From Arthrinium phaeospermum (taxonomy: Eukaryota; Ascomycota; Sordariomycetes; Amphisphaeriales; Apiosporaceae): a DNA stretch of 64,000 nucleotides. This document shows positions 23,590-35,116 of the stretch, piece after piece; within the stretch, counting starts at the first letter, position 1; each line of letters starts with the position of its first letter. Position numbers and translations under genes: made by a program. The DNA is taken from positions 620,001-684,000 of the forward strand of contig QYRS01000001.1 of the NCBI GenBank assembly GCA_006503535.1, in the 5' to 3' direction. The notes below the pieces were generated by a model. That model made no database searches. It saw nothing but the letters and a program-made list of their open reading frames with translations, and was not told the DNA's origin.

Positions 23590-25432
23590 ATGCTGTCAAA
23601 TGCGGAGCAAGGGCTCCCACTGGGGGCCACTCTTCGCAAGGGGCCACAGGACGAGGATGAAGACTATGAAGACAATGTCCAGTTGATGCTGGATCAGAAC
23701 TTTGACGATTGGCCCAATGAGGCCGGTGTAAGTTGCCTCCCATTTATGTATGTATACCCGATCAGATGGCTAACGTCTGGCTGCGCAGTTTGAGGGCTTG
23801 ACAGAGATCCGAGGCCCCGTAGACCTGAAAGTACAGGGTTCAATTCCCTCGTGGGCAGCTGGGACACTGTACAGGACCGGCCCTGGTGGGTTTGAAGTCG
23901 AGACCGCGCAGAACAGCATTTACCGCGTCAGCCACTGGTTCGACGGGTTCGGTCAATCTCACAGGTTCACCATCATTCCCGGCGATAATGGCGCGGTAAG
24001 GGTCGAGTATGCCTCCCGATGCCAGACCGAGGATCTCGTAGAGGAAATCCGGCAGAACGGGCGGCCCAACGGTTTCACCTTTGCCCAAAGACAAGACCCC
24101 TGTGTCGGCTTGTTCGGTAAGATGATGACGGTGTGGAAGATGCCCTTTCCCAAGAACGGGCCGCGTCTGGACAACATCTCGGTCACGGTACAGCCGAACG
24201 TGCCGGGGCTGGGATCCCAAGCCGAGGCCAACGCCAGCACCCAGCAGACATCGCGAGGCCACCGGACGTCGGCCAGTAATCTGTGGCTCACGACCGACAG
24301 TTGCAACCTGAAAGAGATGGACCTGAAGACGCTGGAGCCCATCGGCTTCGCGGCGCAGGAAAAGCTGGACCCGCTGCTAAAGGGGCCGCTCAGCTGCGCC
24401 CACGCCCAGCGCGACCCGGCGACGGGCGACCTGTACAACTACAACCTCGACTTGGGGCCCGTGGCGACGTACCGCGTGTTCCGCGTCAACGCCCAGACGG
24501 GCACAACCGACATCATCGCCACCATCCGCCAGTCCGACGCCAAGCCGGCCTACATGCACTCCTTCTTCATGTCCGACTCCTTCGTCATCCTCTGCATCCC
24601 CTCGACCCACCTGGCCGCCATGGGCCTGCACATCCCCTGGCAGCGCAACATTGTGGACGCCATCGAGCCCTTCGACGAGTCCAAGAAGTGCAAGTGGTTC
24701 GTCATCGACCGCCGGGGCGACCGCGGCGTCGTGGGCGTCTACGAGACCCCCGCCGGCTTCCACTTCCACAGCGTCAACGCCTTTGACGAGGTCGACGAGG
24801 AGACGGGCGACACGCTGGTCTACTGCGACGTCGTCGAGTACCCCTCGCTCGACATCATCCGCAGCTTCGAGCTCGACGTGCTGCTGCGGCGCGACGGCGG
24901 GGCCAAGGCCTTCTGGGGCGACGAGAAGCGCAACCGGAACACGCAGTCCCGGTTCGCGAGGCACATGTTCCGGATCCCGTCCCAAAAAGAAAAAGGAGGG
25001 GGGAGCAGCTCAACAATGAAAGGGAAGAGCGAAAAGGTGTTGGAGATCAAGGCGCCCCGGGTGGGCGAGCTGCCGACCATCAACCCCGCCTACGCCACGA
25101 GGAGGTACCGCTACTTCTACAGCCTGCCGAACCGGGGCCACAGCACGCTGCTCGACGGCCTGGGAAAGACGGACCTCGAGACGCGCGAGACGCTGTACTG
25201 GGACAACCCGCGGGGCCACACGCCGGGCGAGGCCATCTTCGTGCCGCGGCCGGGTGGTGATGCCGCCGTCGCCGAGGAGGACGACGGCGTGTTGCTGAGC
25301 GTCGTGCTAGACGGCTACGGCAAGAACAGCTACCTGCTCTGCCTCGATGCCAGGACCATGAAGGAGCTGGGGCGCGCCGAGTGCGGCTGGGCTATCGCGC
25401 ACGGGTTCCATGGGATGCATGCGCGGATATGA
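23590..25432 (+). CDS. Carotenoid cleavage oxygenase (RPE65/CCD family)
   Basis: Fe(II)-dependent dioxygenase that splits a conjugated double bond in a carotenoid, apocarotenoid or stilbene. Exons 23590-23727 and 23789-25432 (intron GTAAGT...GCAG) give 593 residues. The family start GTLYRTGPGGFEV is near residue 70. The four iron-ligand histidines are visible in their usual contexts: SCAHAQRDP (about residue 251), YMHSFFMSDSF (303), FHFHSVNAFDE (371/373) and AHGFHGMH (584/587). The gene ends just after the last histidine, as in other members. A family-typical DVVEYPSLDI follows the third histidine. An unusual Lys/Gly/Ser-rich insertion (KKEKGGGSSST-like, near residue 415) probably forms a loop. 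Candidates include CarX-, CAO-1- or CAO-2-like enzymes; I cannot choose. No phytoene synthase/cyclase or opsin gene lies beside it, so it is not in a Fusarium-type car cluster. Confidence 0.9.
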
Positions 25433-26211
25433 CATGACATTCACCAACCTTGGAGCGAGTTACATAATTGGATGATAGGTACTTGCTCAAAAGTACGTAC
25501 ATGTAGAAGAAGACGTCGCGTTGCTACCCGGTGCCGAATGGCGAAAGTGATTTAACTTTGGTGGCTCATCTAAGAGCATTCTTGCTCTCCTTCTTCTCGT
25601 CTCGGCAAAAGTGTTGCCGGAAGGGTGTGGGTTCTTCCGGAACAGCGGAGTGGCTCATGGCATTCCCAGGTATCGATAATGGCACTGCGGCCCTTTCACC
25701 CTCCAATGAGAGGAGTGCTCAGGGTACTTGTCAAGCTTTCGAGGCGGCGGCGGCGGCATATTAGTGAGATCTTGGCGAGGCTTGATTCTGTGGACCTTTG
25801 CGGCCACAATATTTGAGGGTCATGCATGTGAGAGCAGTCTGAGTAAGATGAAGAAAAGCACTTTGCGTGGAAGGGGGGCAGCAAGGTGGTTGTGTGGAAG
25901 GATGTAGTGAGCGGTGCATCTGACGGCCTGAGGTGAGCGGCTTTGCATATGGTCCCAAGAGCTGCGCCTCGAAGAGAAGGGTCATTCTGGCCAGCCCAGT
26001 CTGCCCTGCTCTCACAGTACAGAGATGGGATCGTCTTTATCGAGCATTTCAAACAAAGTAGTCGAGTAATCGAGCAAGAGTTTCGAAGAAAACAAGACTC
26101 TATTACAGTATGTACATAGGATGGTCTAAATATGTACACTATTAGATTATGCAACCACCACATCATTTTTCATCGCCGTCGTAAATTTTCTGTAAGCAAA
26201 ACCGCAACATC
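25433..26211. other. Spacer between convergent oxygenase and permease genes
   Basis: 3' ends of two convergent genes. No other feature that I can support. Confidence 0.4.
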
Positions 26212-27852
26212 TCAGGGCTCGGCCGGCCTGGTATTAGGCACGTCCGAGTTCATCCTGAGGTCTGCCTCCTCCAGGGGAACGAGCAATCTCGACCGCGTCA
26301 AAACCAGATGGCCGAGCCAGGCGCCGATGACCACAAGGAAGCCCAGGATGCCCCGGAAGATGGACTGGGCCTGGCTCTCGTGCTCGTTGGGCACCGGCGG
26401 GATGACGGCGGTGACAATCTGGCTGACGAGGGCGAAGGCGAAGATGGCAATAGCCACCACGCTGCCCCAGGCGCCGACGGGGGATCGCCACGTCAGGTCG
26501 CCGATGTCCTTGCCCTGCTTCTTCATGGCGCCGCGCATGCGAAGGTGCGCCAGGCAGATACTCAGCCAGGTGAAGTAGTTGCTGGCCGACGCAAGCGCCA
26601 GGAGCCACTCGAAGATCTCACCCCCGCTGGGCGCCGCATTGATGAAGGCCAGCAGCGACACGGCGAAGACCACTATCAACGAGTAGAGCGGGATGCCCTT
26701 CTTCTTGGTCGTCCGCGACAGGAACCGGGGGCCCATCCCCTGGGCGCAGATAGCTCGGAGAGCGCGGGACGAGGCAAAGATGCTGGCATTGGCCATGCTG
26801 AAGACGGAAATGAGGATGACGGCGTTGACAAACGAGGCCAGGCCCGGGATGCGCGCCTGGTGGATGGCCAGCACGAACGGCGACGTTTTCCCGAGGTGCG
26901 AGAACTCCTTGAAGGTGTCGGGGCCGATGACAAGACCAGCCATGAACAGCGACAGGATATACAGGATGAGGATGCGTCCGCCCACAATCTTGGAGGCTAG
27001 CGGCATCACCCTGACGGGGTTCTTGCATTCGGCGACAGTCAGGCCCAGCATCTCGGTACCGCCATAGGCCAGGCCGGCATTGACAAACACCCAGAGGAAG
27101 CCCTGGATGCCGTTCTGGAAGGCGCCTTCTCTCCAGTACCTAAAGCCGGTGCCGTGGCGGGGGTCGGACGCCACGCCGCCGGCGCAGATGACAATGGCGG
27201 TGATGATGAAGAGCACAATGACGCCGACCTTGGCCAGGCCGAAGGCATGTTCGGCCTCGGCATACCATTTGGCACCCGCGGCGGCGATGCTAAACAGGGC
27301 GGCAATCACCACGGGCACGAACCAGCCGGTGTTGGGGGTGTACCAGTATTGCGTGATGAGGATCATGACGGTGATCTCAAAGGGCACGATGAGCAGGAAG
27401 TTGATGACGTAGTTCCAGCCCATCGAGAACCCCCACGACGGCGAGATGAAGCGGATGGAATAGTCGTAGAAGGAGCCCTGGACGGGGAAGCTGGCCGACA
27501 GCTCGCCCAGGGCGCACATGGTCAGCCAGACGGCAAAGCCGGCAATGGAAAAGGCCAAGACCAAAGCCGCTGGCCCACCGCGTTCCAAGCCGACCGAGCT
27601 GGCAATGAGTAGACCAGCGCCGATGGAGCCTCCTAGAGCCATGGGCACAAATTGACGTGTGGTGATGACTTTCTTCAAGGACGTGTGGTTTTGGGCGGTG
27701 TGCTCTGATCCCGCTGTTGACGATGCCGCTACGGATGCCGTGACTGGCTCCGGCCCTTTGTCGTGGCTAAAGTACGAGCTGGTTGGACTTGTGGGTGAGT
27801 GTGGATGGCCAGCAAGCCGCGAGGCCGCCCCCTTCTCAAGTCGCGATGCCAT
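26212..27852 (-). CDS. Amino acid permease, YAT/APC family
   Basis: Plasma-membrane proton-coupled amino acid uptake. A single uninterrupted 546-residue frame with a Ser/Thr/Pro-rich cytoplasmic N tail (about 65 residues) and then 12 predicted membrane segments. The signature entry is LKKVITTRQFVPMALGGSIG AGLLIASS, with the conserved GxIGxG-type turn of TM1. GELSASFPVQGSFYDY (TM3 region) and VFVNAGLAYGGTEMLGLTVAECKNP are strongly diagnostic of the fungal YAT family. S-M-A-N-ASIFASSRALRAICAQGM marks TM8 and its loop. The C-terminal tail is short and hydrophilic. The ATG at 27852 is the first in frame. Substrate range cannot be read from sequence; fungal homologues include general and proline/GABA-type permeases. 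Confidence 0.92.
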   Translation of the reverse strand: MASRLEKGAASRLAGHPHSPTSPTSSYFSHDKGPEPVTASVAASSTAGSEHTAQNHTSLKKVITTRQFVPMALGGSIGAGLLIASSVGLERGGPAALVLAFSIAGFAVWLTMCALGELSASFPVQGSFYDYSIRFISPSWGFSMGWNYVINFLLIVPFEITVMILITQYWYTPNTGWFVPVVIAALFSIAAAGAKWYAEAEHAFGLAKVGVIVLFIITAIVICAGGVASDPRHGTGFRYWREGAFQNGIQGFLWVFVNAGLAYGGTEMLGLTVAECKNPVRVMPLASKIVGGRILILYILSLFMAGLVIGPDTFKEFSHLGKTSPFVLAIHQARIPGLASFVNAVILISVFSMANASIFASSRALRAICAQGMGPRFLSRTTKKKGIPLYSLIVVFAVSLLAFINAAPSGGEIFEWLLALASASNYFTWLSICLAHLRMRGAMKKQGKDIGDLTWRSPVGAWGSVVAIAIFAFALVSQIVTAVIPPVPNEHESQAQSIFRGILGFLVVIGAWLGHLVLTRSRLLVPLEEADLRMNSDVPNTRPAEP

Positions 27853-29659
27853 GTTGGCGGGATATTGTGAGATGGAATATGTGACAGTAAAGGTTTCTGC
27901 GAGCTGACGTTCGGGGGAGTCAAGAATATTCTTGAGAGAGGGAGCCTTTCAAGTCTCGAGTAGAAGGGATCGATGTGTATTTTTATCTCTACCTAGCCAA
28001 CCCGGAATTACCTCGTGGACGATAAATCAACCTGTCGAAGATAAGTCCACTGATATGCTCATTGGCTTCCATTGGACGGGTGTACATGTTGGTTATCATA
28101 GTTTGATGGCCGGTCCTTCCAGTCATCGGCGGGCCATATCTTGAGGCGTCTCGACCACGGGCATGCCGAAGTATATTCCTCGAGCTCGCCAATCAACACC
28201 CTCGCTCTGGTCTAATAGGCTAGTTGGATCCCCGATGCCGCTGTAAATATGCTCCTCAGTGAGGGCTCAAGGGCATCTATCTTCTCGCCGCGCCAAAAAG
28301 CTCCGCTGATAGGGAACGGGAACAAGACCGTCTCTATGAGCACACAGATGGCAGGCACTACGACCGTGGTCGTGAGAGAACCGAGCGACGCTACCGCAAC
28401 CTCCAGCTCAAACATCCACTTGGTCGTCAAGGTATCGTAGTTCTAGTTCTTGGTCCGCACCACAACAGGCCACACAGGGTTTGAGAGAACACCTGGTCGC
28501 TTGAAGCCGGCATCAGACCATTGTGCGCCTCAACACGCGACAAGACATGTGCTATGCTGCTGTATCGCCCCGTCCGGCCAGCGGCTAGATAATATTGTTT
28601 ATCATAGTTCCAGGAGGCTACTTGGCATTCTGACCAGAACTATTGTAGTAGGTATACAGCAGAGCTTGTTTAAGCCAACGGCACAACTCGGATGCTAGTG
28701 ACATATTGGCAGCCTCCACTACAGTAAGTATCTTGACTCTTGGATAATCGTTGCTATGGTCAATGCACCGAAAGAACATATGTGTGGTGTTTGACTGGTT
28801 GCTGGATGTCCCAGGAGGGGAGAGCTGAACTGGCAGCTGATAGCTCCCAAGTTATGACGGGCATGAGACATCTGAGGCTGATTCGAATCATCCTTATTCC
28901 CTCGTCCCCAAAAATTCGAAGGGAAACTACGGAGTAGAATCAATGGATATTGGGCATGTTGAGTGGAGTCTTGGCTGGGTAAGGTACGGCAGGCCCTGCA
29001 GGTACCGATTCGATCCCCGGATCGGAGATAAGTCCTAGGTAGGGCTGCCCCAGGATGTTCTGGAAATCGAGTAGCTAGCTCCGATAAGATAAGCACCAAG
29101 CTTCCGGAGCTTCGCAGTCAAATGTTCGAGATTGTGGCGGGACAAGATGGTGGGGTGCAGGTGACACTTATACAATCGTCTCGACATATCTTCACCAAGA
29201 TCCAGGCCATCCGCCTCAAAAAGCAGGCCTCAAGAAGATGAGGGATGGCAAGCCCTTAGCTAGTCGTCATAAGTCAAGTTGTCTTGGGTATGGAAGGGCG
29301 TTTCAGGGAAGCTGGACATGACCTTTAAAATACGATGAAAAGCTCACGTGCATATACATATCCACGACTTTCATGGACATATTGGATCGACCCTCCGTGA
29401 TGTGACCTTATTTTTTCTCATTTATCGTAAATCGTGTCCGACGCCTAATAGTGGCCGAATTTGTCTGTTGTCCGTGTAGCAAGTTTATCTACGCCCAAGC
29501 GGCTGCTGAATCGTGAGCGCATCCATCCGCCCAGCCATCCATAGATCCCATTCTCATTATGACAGAGCCGGTTGAATTCCGCCTTCCGGCTCCTGTCTGA
29601 AACTAGTAATACAAACAAAAAGAAGACGGGGTATACAAGCATCCCCATGAGGAAGTTGT
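27853..29659. other. Gene-free stretch upstream of the permease
   Basis: About 1.8 kb with only short motif-free ORFs. A 72-codon hydrophobic ORF at 28212-28430 on the minus strand has no family signature and is not called. The region holds the permease promoter and the 3' end of the UBR7-like gene. Confidence 0.4.
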
Positions 29660-31365
29660 TCAGTACCCACTCTGCTCCTGGCGGTGATTATCGCCGCCCT
29701 CCTTGGCGGCCTGGCCGGCGTCCTTGATGGCCTGCTCATCGCCGCGCAGCTTGGCGAAATACTCCTTGATGTCGTCGGCGCCGATGGCCTTGCCACTCTT
29801 GGCGAACTCCTCGAAGAAGGGCGTGAGCTTGTCCTTGAGCTGCTTGTAGGCCATGACGCCCTCGATGGCGCGTACGCGGTCGACGTTGCGCAGCGCCGAC
29901 TCGCCGCGCTCGTACAGGCTCCCGCTGCCGTGCGTCGAGGCGCCGTCGTTGGAGCCCTCGCCCTCGGACAGGGGCGGCTCGTAGACTTCCTCCTCGTCGA
30001 GCAGCTGCGGGTGCGGCTCCAGCAGGGGGAAGCACTTGGGGCAACGGCAGAAGGTTGAGCGGAAACCCTCGGTCATGAAGAGGGAGAACTGTCCCGTCGG
30101 GGCGGGCGGGAGGCTGTCGAGCTTGCAGGTTGTCGTCGACTCGGAGGATGGGGCCGGCTCTTTTTTGTCTTCTTCTTGTTCGGTCTTAACCGTGGCAGGA
30201 GGAGCGGCGCGCACTGGCAGAGCGGGGTCGGCAGATTGGCCATCTTCGACCTCTTCGGTCTTGGCACGCTTGGGTTCGGATGCTTGCTCCTCGTCGTCGA
30301 GCTTTCGCTTGTTCGAGGACAATAATGATGAGTTGTTGTTCTCTTCTCCGCCCTTGTTGAAGTAGATAGGGGGCAAGAACCCCTCTGCGCCGGCGTACCG
30401 CTTGATCCAGGGATTCGCCTCGACGCACTTGTAGCAAAGGAAGTGGTCGAAGTCGTCCTCGCCTGGAAAGCCTTCGGGCAAGGGGGCGTCATTGTCATCG
30501 TCTTCATCTTCCACCTCGTTCGCGCCATTACTGTCGGGGGCTGGTCCGTCTTCTGAAATGGTCGGGAGCGCATCATTGGATACAGCAGTTGCATCTGCTG
30601 GCTTCTTCTGGGCGGTCTTCATCATCTTCTCGTACCACCTAGGTCCGAGACCGACGAGACAGCCGGGGTGGTACCAGTCCTCACCGCAGCCGCCGGTCTC
30701 GTGGGTACCGAGCCCCAAGCACTGGAACATGGTGCCCTTCTGCTCCTGCGGCACGTAATCGATGGAGCAGGAGCAGAATCGGTTGCGAAAGTTCTGGTTG
30801 TACTTGTTGTTGGGATCAGCTGCCTCAGAGTGAACGCCGCCCTTGGTGTTGGTCGCGGGGTTGAGGCGCAGGGTGCATGGCTGGTCGGCGGCGAAGCGCG
30901 TGGTGCCACAGTCACAGCTGAAGTTGCGCTTTTGGAAGATCTCGACGAGCTCGTGCTCACCGTGGCACTGGACGGAGCAGGCGTAACAGACGCCGGCGGG
31001 CGTGTGGGTAGCAGAGTCGTCGGGGTTGGCAGGCGGCGGGTGGCAGGTTAGGCAGGCGAAGACGCTCTGTCGCAAAGTGCCCAGCTGCTTGGTGCAGTTC
31101 TCAATGCTCTATTGGTTGGCGGCTCCAGGTTAGATCGTTGTGGCATTGGACATAAGGTAGGAGAGAAGGGCAAGTGGATATGACGTACATATGGGAGGGC
31201 CTCGCGCGCATCGGCCTCAAGCTGCATCTGGTCTCTGAGGAACTCGGCAGCCGTCTGCGAGTTCTCGGAGTCGCGTCGCTTCCGTCCTGCATCGTTGGCC
31301 TCGCCTGAGATGGTGACAATGGCATCAGTCGAGCCCTCAGGCGCGATGTTCAGGTTGTCGGCCAT
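29660..31365 (-). CDS. UBR-box / PHD protein, UBR7 (Mlo2-like) putative E3 ubiquitin ligase
   Basis: 541 residues from exons 31189-31365 and 29660-31108 (intron GTACGT...AATAG). A zinc-binding UBR box starts near residue 76 (VFACLTC ... GVCYACSVQCHGEHELVEIF ... FSCDCGTTRF). It binds N-degrons or histone tails in relatives. A PHD-like zinc finger follows near residues 170-215 (RFCSCSIDYVPQEQKGTMFQ C ... GCGEDWYHPGCLVG). The middle is acidic and disordered, with an NKRKLDDEEQASEPKRAK-type nuclear localisation stretch near residue 315. A later CRCPKCFP pair of cysteines (near residue 410) and a helical C terminus complete the UBR7 architecture. Homologues are human UBR7 (a histone H2B ligase) and S. 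pombe Mlo2. It shares a divergent promoter with MCM2. Confidence 0.93.
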
Positions 31366-31631
31366 GGTGTCTGGCTGTGATTTAACTGGCGCAATTGCTT
31401 GGTAACCAGCTATAGGGGTGAATCGAGTTCGCGAGACTCGACGCAAGAGACGAAGAGTCGAGTAGCGAAATCAACTGATAAGACAGACAAATACACAGCT
31501 GACAATGGGGCCAGGTCGCGGCGGAACAGAACAGCGGAATGACTGGCCGCGGAATGGGATAGCTGGCAGGGGGGGTAGCTGTGAAGCGGTGGTGGTACAG
31601 TCCAACTTATGCATTACATTAATTGACAGCG

Positions 31632-31678
31632 ACGCGACCTCCCTCAGCCAGCTGTGTCAGGTACTTGCTGCGACGCGA
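31632..31678. promoter_or_regulatory. Pair of ACGCGA MCB-like half sites
   Basis: GCGACGCGAC occurs twice, with ACGCGA at 31632-31637 and 31673-31678, both inside the divergent promoter. One-base variants of the MCB consensus; weaker than the perfect site downstream. Confidence 0.35.
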
Positions 31679-31820
31679 CGTGGAGTGAATGGTTCTGTAC
31701 TCGACGTACCGGCTCCACACCCTCGAAGTACCTTATCTTTAAGTGGCACTAAGCCTGATTCAGCGCCTCGCGTTAACAGTGGGCCACTTTACGCGGTGTG
31801 CGGTGTCTAGCAGCCAGAAG

Positions 31821-31826
31821 ACGCGT
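31821..31826. promoter_or_regulatory. MCB box (ACGCGT) upstream of MCM2
   Basis: A perfect palindromic ACGCGT lies 228 bases before the MCM2 start codon. MCB boxes bind MBF (Swi6/Mbp1 family), which drives G1/S genes including MCM genes in yeasts. A further TTTTCGCG lies about 25 bases downstream. Confidence 0.5.
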
Positions 31827-32053
31827 TTCAAGTCCCCTCCACCCCAATTTTCGCGTCAAGGGCCAATTTGCAAGTTGCCGGGTCGGTCAATCCTCTGCTG
31901 CCCCCCTTTCAGCTTTGAAGATTCCCGATTCCCTTTGCGCCCGCCAACTTCACCTCAATTCTGCCCTACCAATTTTCTGACTCCCCGATCTGCTGTTTGA
32001 TCGTGGTCAAAATTCAAGCAATTACAAGGAGTTTCTAGTGTGGGTTTCTCAAG

Positions 32054-34838
32054 ATGAGGTATGTTATTTTTCTCGTCTTTTGTTGACCAAACAAATCGAA
32101 GAAGCTGTTGGAACAAGTCGGGATAAAAGCTGACCCTGATACTTATGCAGTTCACAAAACCCGCCCAGCTCGCCTTTGCGACACAACATGGGCTCGGCCA
32201 ACCGGGGCGTAGCTCCTCGTGCGAACCGTAAGCGTGCTCGCACTGGCGAAGATGTCAACTCCCCGATGGCTGCCTCCAGTCCCATGCCCTCGTCCCCGCC
32301 CGCCTTCCCCATTGCCCATGGCGGCGACGACGACGACGACATGGAGGACGAGCCTGAGATCCAGGACGACCTGGATGACCTCGACGAGATGGCTGACGAC
32401 GATGTCGACCTGTTCAACGAGGGCTTCGAGAAGGATTACCAAGGAAAGGACGAAAATGACCAGTACGAGGGCATTGACATTGACGACGAGGGCGAGTACG
32501 GCGATATGGAACTCGCCGAGCGAAGACAGCTCGAAGCACAACTGAACCGCAGAGATCGCCAAGTCGCTCGCAGAAGACAGATGCCCAATGCCTTCCTGCC
32601 CGATGATCTCGGTAGCGAGGTCGACCTGACGGCCCAGCCCCGCCGACGCCGTCACCACTATGACGAGGATCCCGATGAGGAGATGGACCAGGACATCATG
32701 GACGAGGAATTGTCCCTCGAAGCCCTGCAGGATATCAAAGCCGCCAGTCTTACCGAGTGGGTCTCGCAACCCGCCGTCCAGCGTACCATCAAGCGCGAGT
32801 TCAAGGCCTTCCTCACAGAATACACCGATGAGAACGGCTCGTCTGTCTACGGTAATCGCATTCGCACCTTGGGTGAGATCAACGCCGAGTCTCTCGAAGT
32901 ATCGTACGATCACCTGTCCTCGTCCAGGGCTATCCTGGCTTACTTCCTGGCCAATGCCCCCGCCGAGATGCTGAAGCTGTTCGACGACGTCGCCATGGAC
33001 GTGGTGCTGCTGCATTACCCGGATTATGAGCGTATTCACTCGGAGATCCATGTTCGCATCTTCGACCTTCCCGTTCACTACACTCTCCGCCAGCTGAGAC
33101 AGTCCCATCTCAACTGCCTTGTCCGGGTCAGCGGTGTTGTGACCCGACGTTCAGGCGTCTTCCCTCAGCTCAAGTACGTCAAGTTCGACTGCACCAAGTG
33201 CGGAGTCACGTTGGGTCCTTTCCAGCAGGAGTCCAATGTCGAGGTCCGGATCACTTTCTGCCAGAGCTGCCAGTCCCGCGGTCCTTTCACCGTCAACTCG
33301 GAAAAGACTGTCTACCGCAACTACCAGAAACTCACGCTGCAGGAGTCTCCTGGAACCGTCCCTGCCGGTCGATTGCCCCGTACCCGAGAAGTGATTCTGC
33401 TGTGGGACCTCATCGACAAAGCCAAGCCTGGTGAGGAGATTGAGATCACCGGTATTTACCGGAACAACTACGATGCTCAGCTGAACAACCGCAACGGATT
33501 CCCTGTCTTCGCCACAATCCTCGAGGCCAACAACGTCGTCAAGTCGCATGACCAACTGGCTGGCTTCCGATTGACCGAGGAAGATGAGCAAACGATCCGG
33601 AAGCTCTCGCGCGATCCCCAGATCATTGACAAGATTGTCAACTCCATCGCGCCCAGTATCTACGGCCACGAGGACATCAAGACTGCCGTGGCCCTGTCGC
33701 TCTTTGGCGGTGTGGCAAAGGTCACCAAGGGCCAGCACCACGTCCGTGGAGATATCAATGTCTTGCTTCTGGGTGACCCTGGTACTGCCAAGTCGCAGGT
33801 GCTCAAGTATGTCGAGAAGACGGCCCACCGTGCAGTTTTCGCCACAGGTCAGGGTGCTTCGGCTGTCGGTCTCACAGCTAGTGTCCGTAGAGATCCCCTG
33901 ACCAGCGAATGGACCCTGGAAGGCGGCGCCCTTGTGCTTGCCGACAGAGGCACTTGCCTCATTGACGAGTTCGACAAGATGAACGATCAAGATCGTACGT
34001 CTATCCACGAAGCTATGGAACAGCAGACCATTTCCATCTCCAAGGCTGGTATCGTCACCACCCTTCAGGCTCGCTGCGGCATCATCGCCGCCGCCAACCC
34101 TATCGGTGGCCGCTACAACTCAACGATCCCGTTCTCCTCAAACGTGCAGCTGACAGAGCCCATCTTGTCCCGTTTTGATATCCTCTGCGTGGTTCGTGAC
34201 ACTGTTGACCCCGCTGAGGATGAGCGCCTGGCTCGCTTCATTGTCGGCTCTCACAGTCGCAGCCATCCCTCAACCCAGCCTGGAGTCGATTCCATGGAGG
34301 TGGAGCACGAGACGGACCCCTCTGCAACCGATAGCTTTGCAAAGGACAGCCAAGCAACCCAGGCCAAAGCCAAGGAGGGACAGATCCCCCAGGAACTTCT
34401 GCGGAAGTACATCCTGTACGCACGCGACCACTGTTCGCCCAAGCTTCTGCACATGGACGAAGACAAGGTGGCCCGACTGTTCGCCGATATGCGCAGAGAA
34501 TCGCTGGCTACAGGTGCTTACCCTATTACGGTACGCATGTTCCAACCCCTATTCTCCCGTTGCAGGTCAAGTGTACTAACTATTTACAGGTTCGTCATCT
34601 GGAGGCTATCATCCGTATCTCTGAGGCATTCTGCCGCATGCGATTGTCCGAGTACTGCAACTCACACGACATCGACCGCGCTATTGCTGTGACAGTCGAC
34701 AGCTTTGTTGGCAGCCAGAAGGTTAGCTGCAAGAAGGCTCTGGCCAGGGCGTTCGCCAAGTACACACTGGCAAGACCCGGCGCCACCAAAAAGGGGGGCG
34801 CTTTCGCAAGGAAGCCCACTGCTGCGGCTGCTGCCTAG
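32054..34838 (+). CDS. MCM2: DNA replication licensing factor MCM2
   Basis: Subunit of the MCM2-7 replicative helicase in the nucleus. Exons 32054-32058, 32151-34530 and 34590-34838 give 877 residues; the first exon carries only ATG AG, joined to T of exon 2. The last intron has a CTAAC branch site. The N-terminal tail is acidic ([20 protein letters not shown]), the histone-binding and DDK-target region of Mcm2. A C4 zinc finger lies near residue 349 (CTKC ... CQSC). The ATPase core follows, with Walker A GDPGTAKS (543-550), Walker B LIDEFDKM (605-612) and Arg finger SRFD (675-678). The C-terminal winged-helix region includes [20 protein letters not shown]. Everything is intact and of normal length. 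Expression is probably periodic at G1/S, given the MCB box upstream. Confidence 0.98.
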
Positions 34839-35116
34839 GTTTAATGCATAATATGATCGCTTGATTTGGTGGATGGAGTAGGGCGTTCTGATATTTGACG
34901 ATCCAAGGGAGATGAGCATGATGAGACGAGCGGGCATTGGGCGTTACGATTCCCGTGTTTTGTTTTACGTGGTTACATGGCAAATGACTTCACTTGTTAG
35001 GTTTGGACTGATAGGTACACACTATTGATATACAACACTGGCCAATAGGGCTTGTGGTAGCATAGAGGCCCATGAATGATGGATAGAGAAATCTAGCTTC
35101 AGCTTGTTTCCCAGAC

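Larger units (their letters stand above)
31366..32053. promoter_or_regulatory. Shared divergent promoter of UBR7-like and MCM2 genes
   Basis: 688 bases separate the two start codons. The half near MCM2 contains a perfect ACGCGT and ACGCGA variants (listed separately) and pyrimidine-rich leaders. No ORF of interest. Confidence 0.6.

Noticed and set aside
23820..23860. GGTTCAATTCCC string resembling a tRNA T-loop
   Set aside because: It lies inside the intact carotenoid oxygenase frame (VQGSIPSW) and has no matching acceptor or D arm.
28212..28430. 72-codon hydrophobic minus-strand ORF
   Set aside because: Short, no family signature, no signal peptide logic or splice partners; chance ORF is the simplest view.
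28990..29030. GATTCGATCCCCGG resembling a tRNA B box
   Set aside because: The flanking five-base stem does not pair and no A box stands at the right distance upstream.
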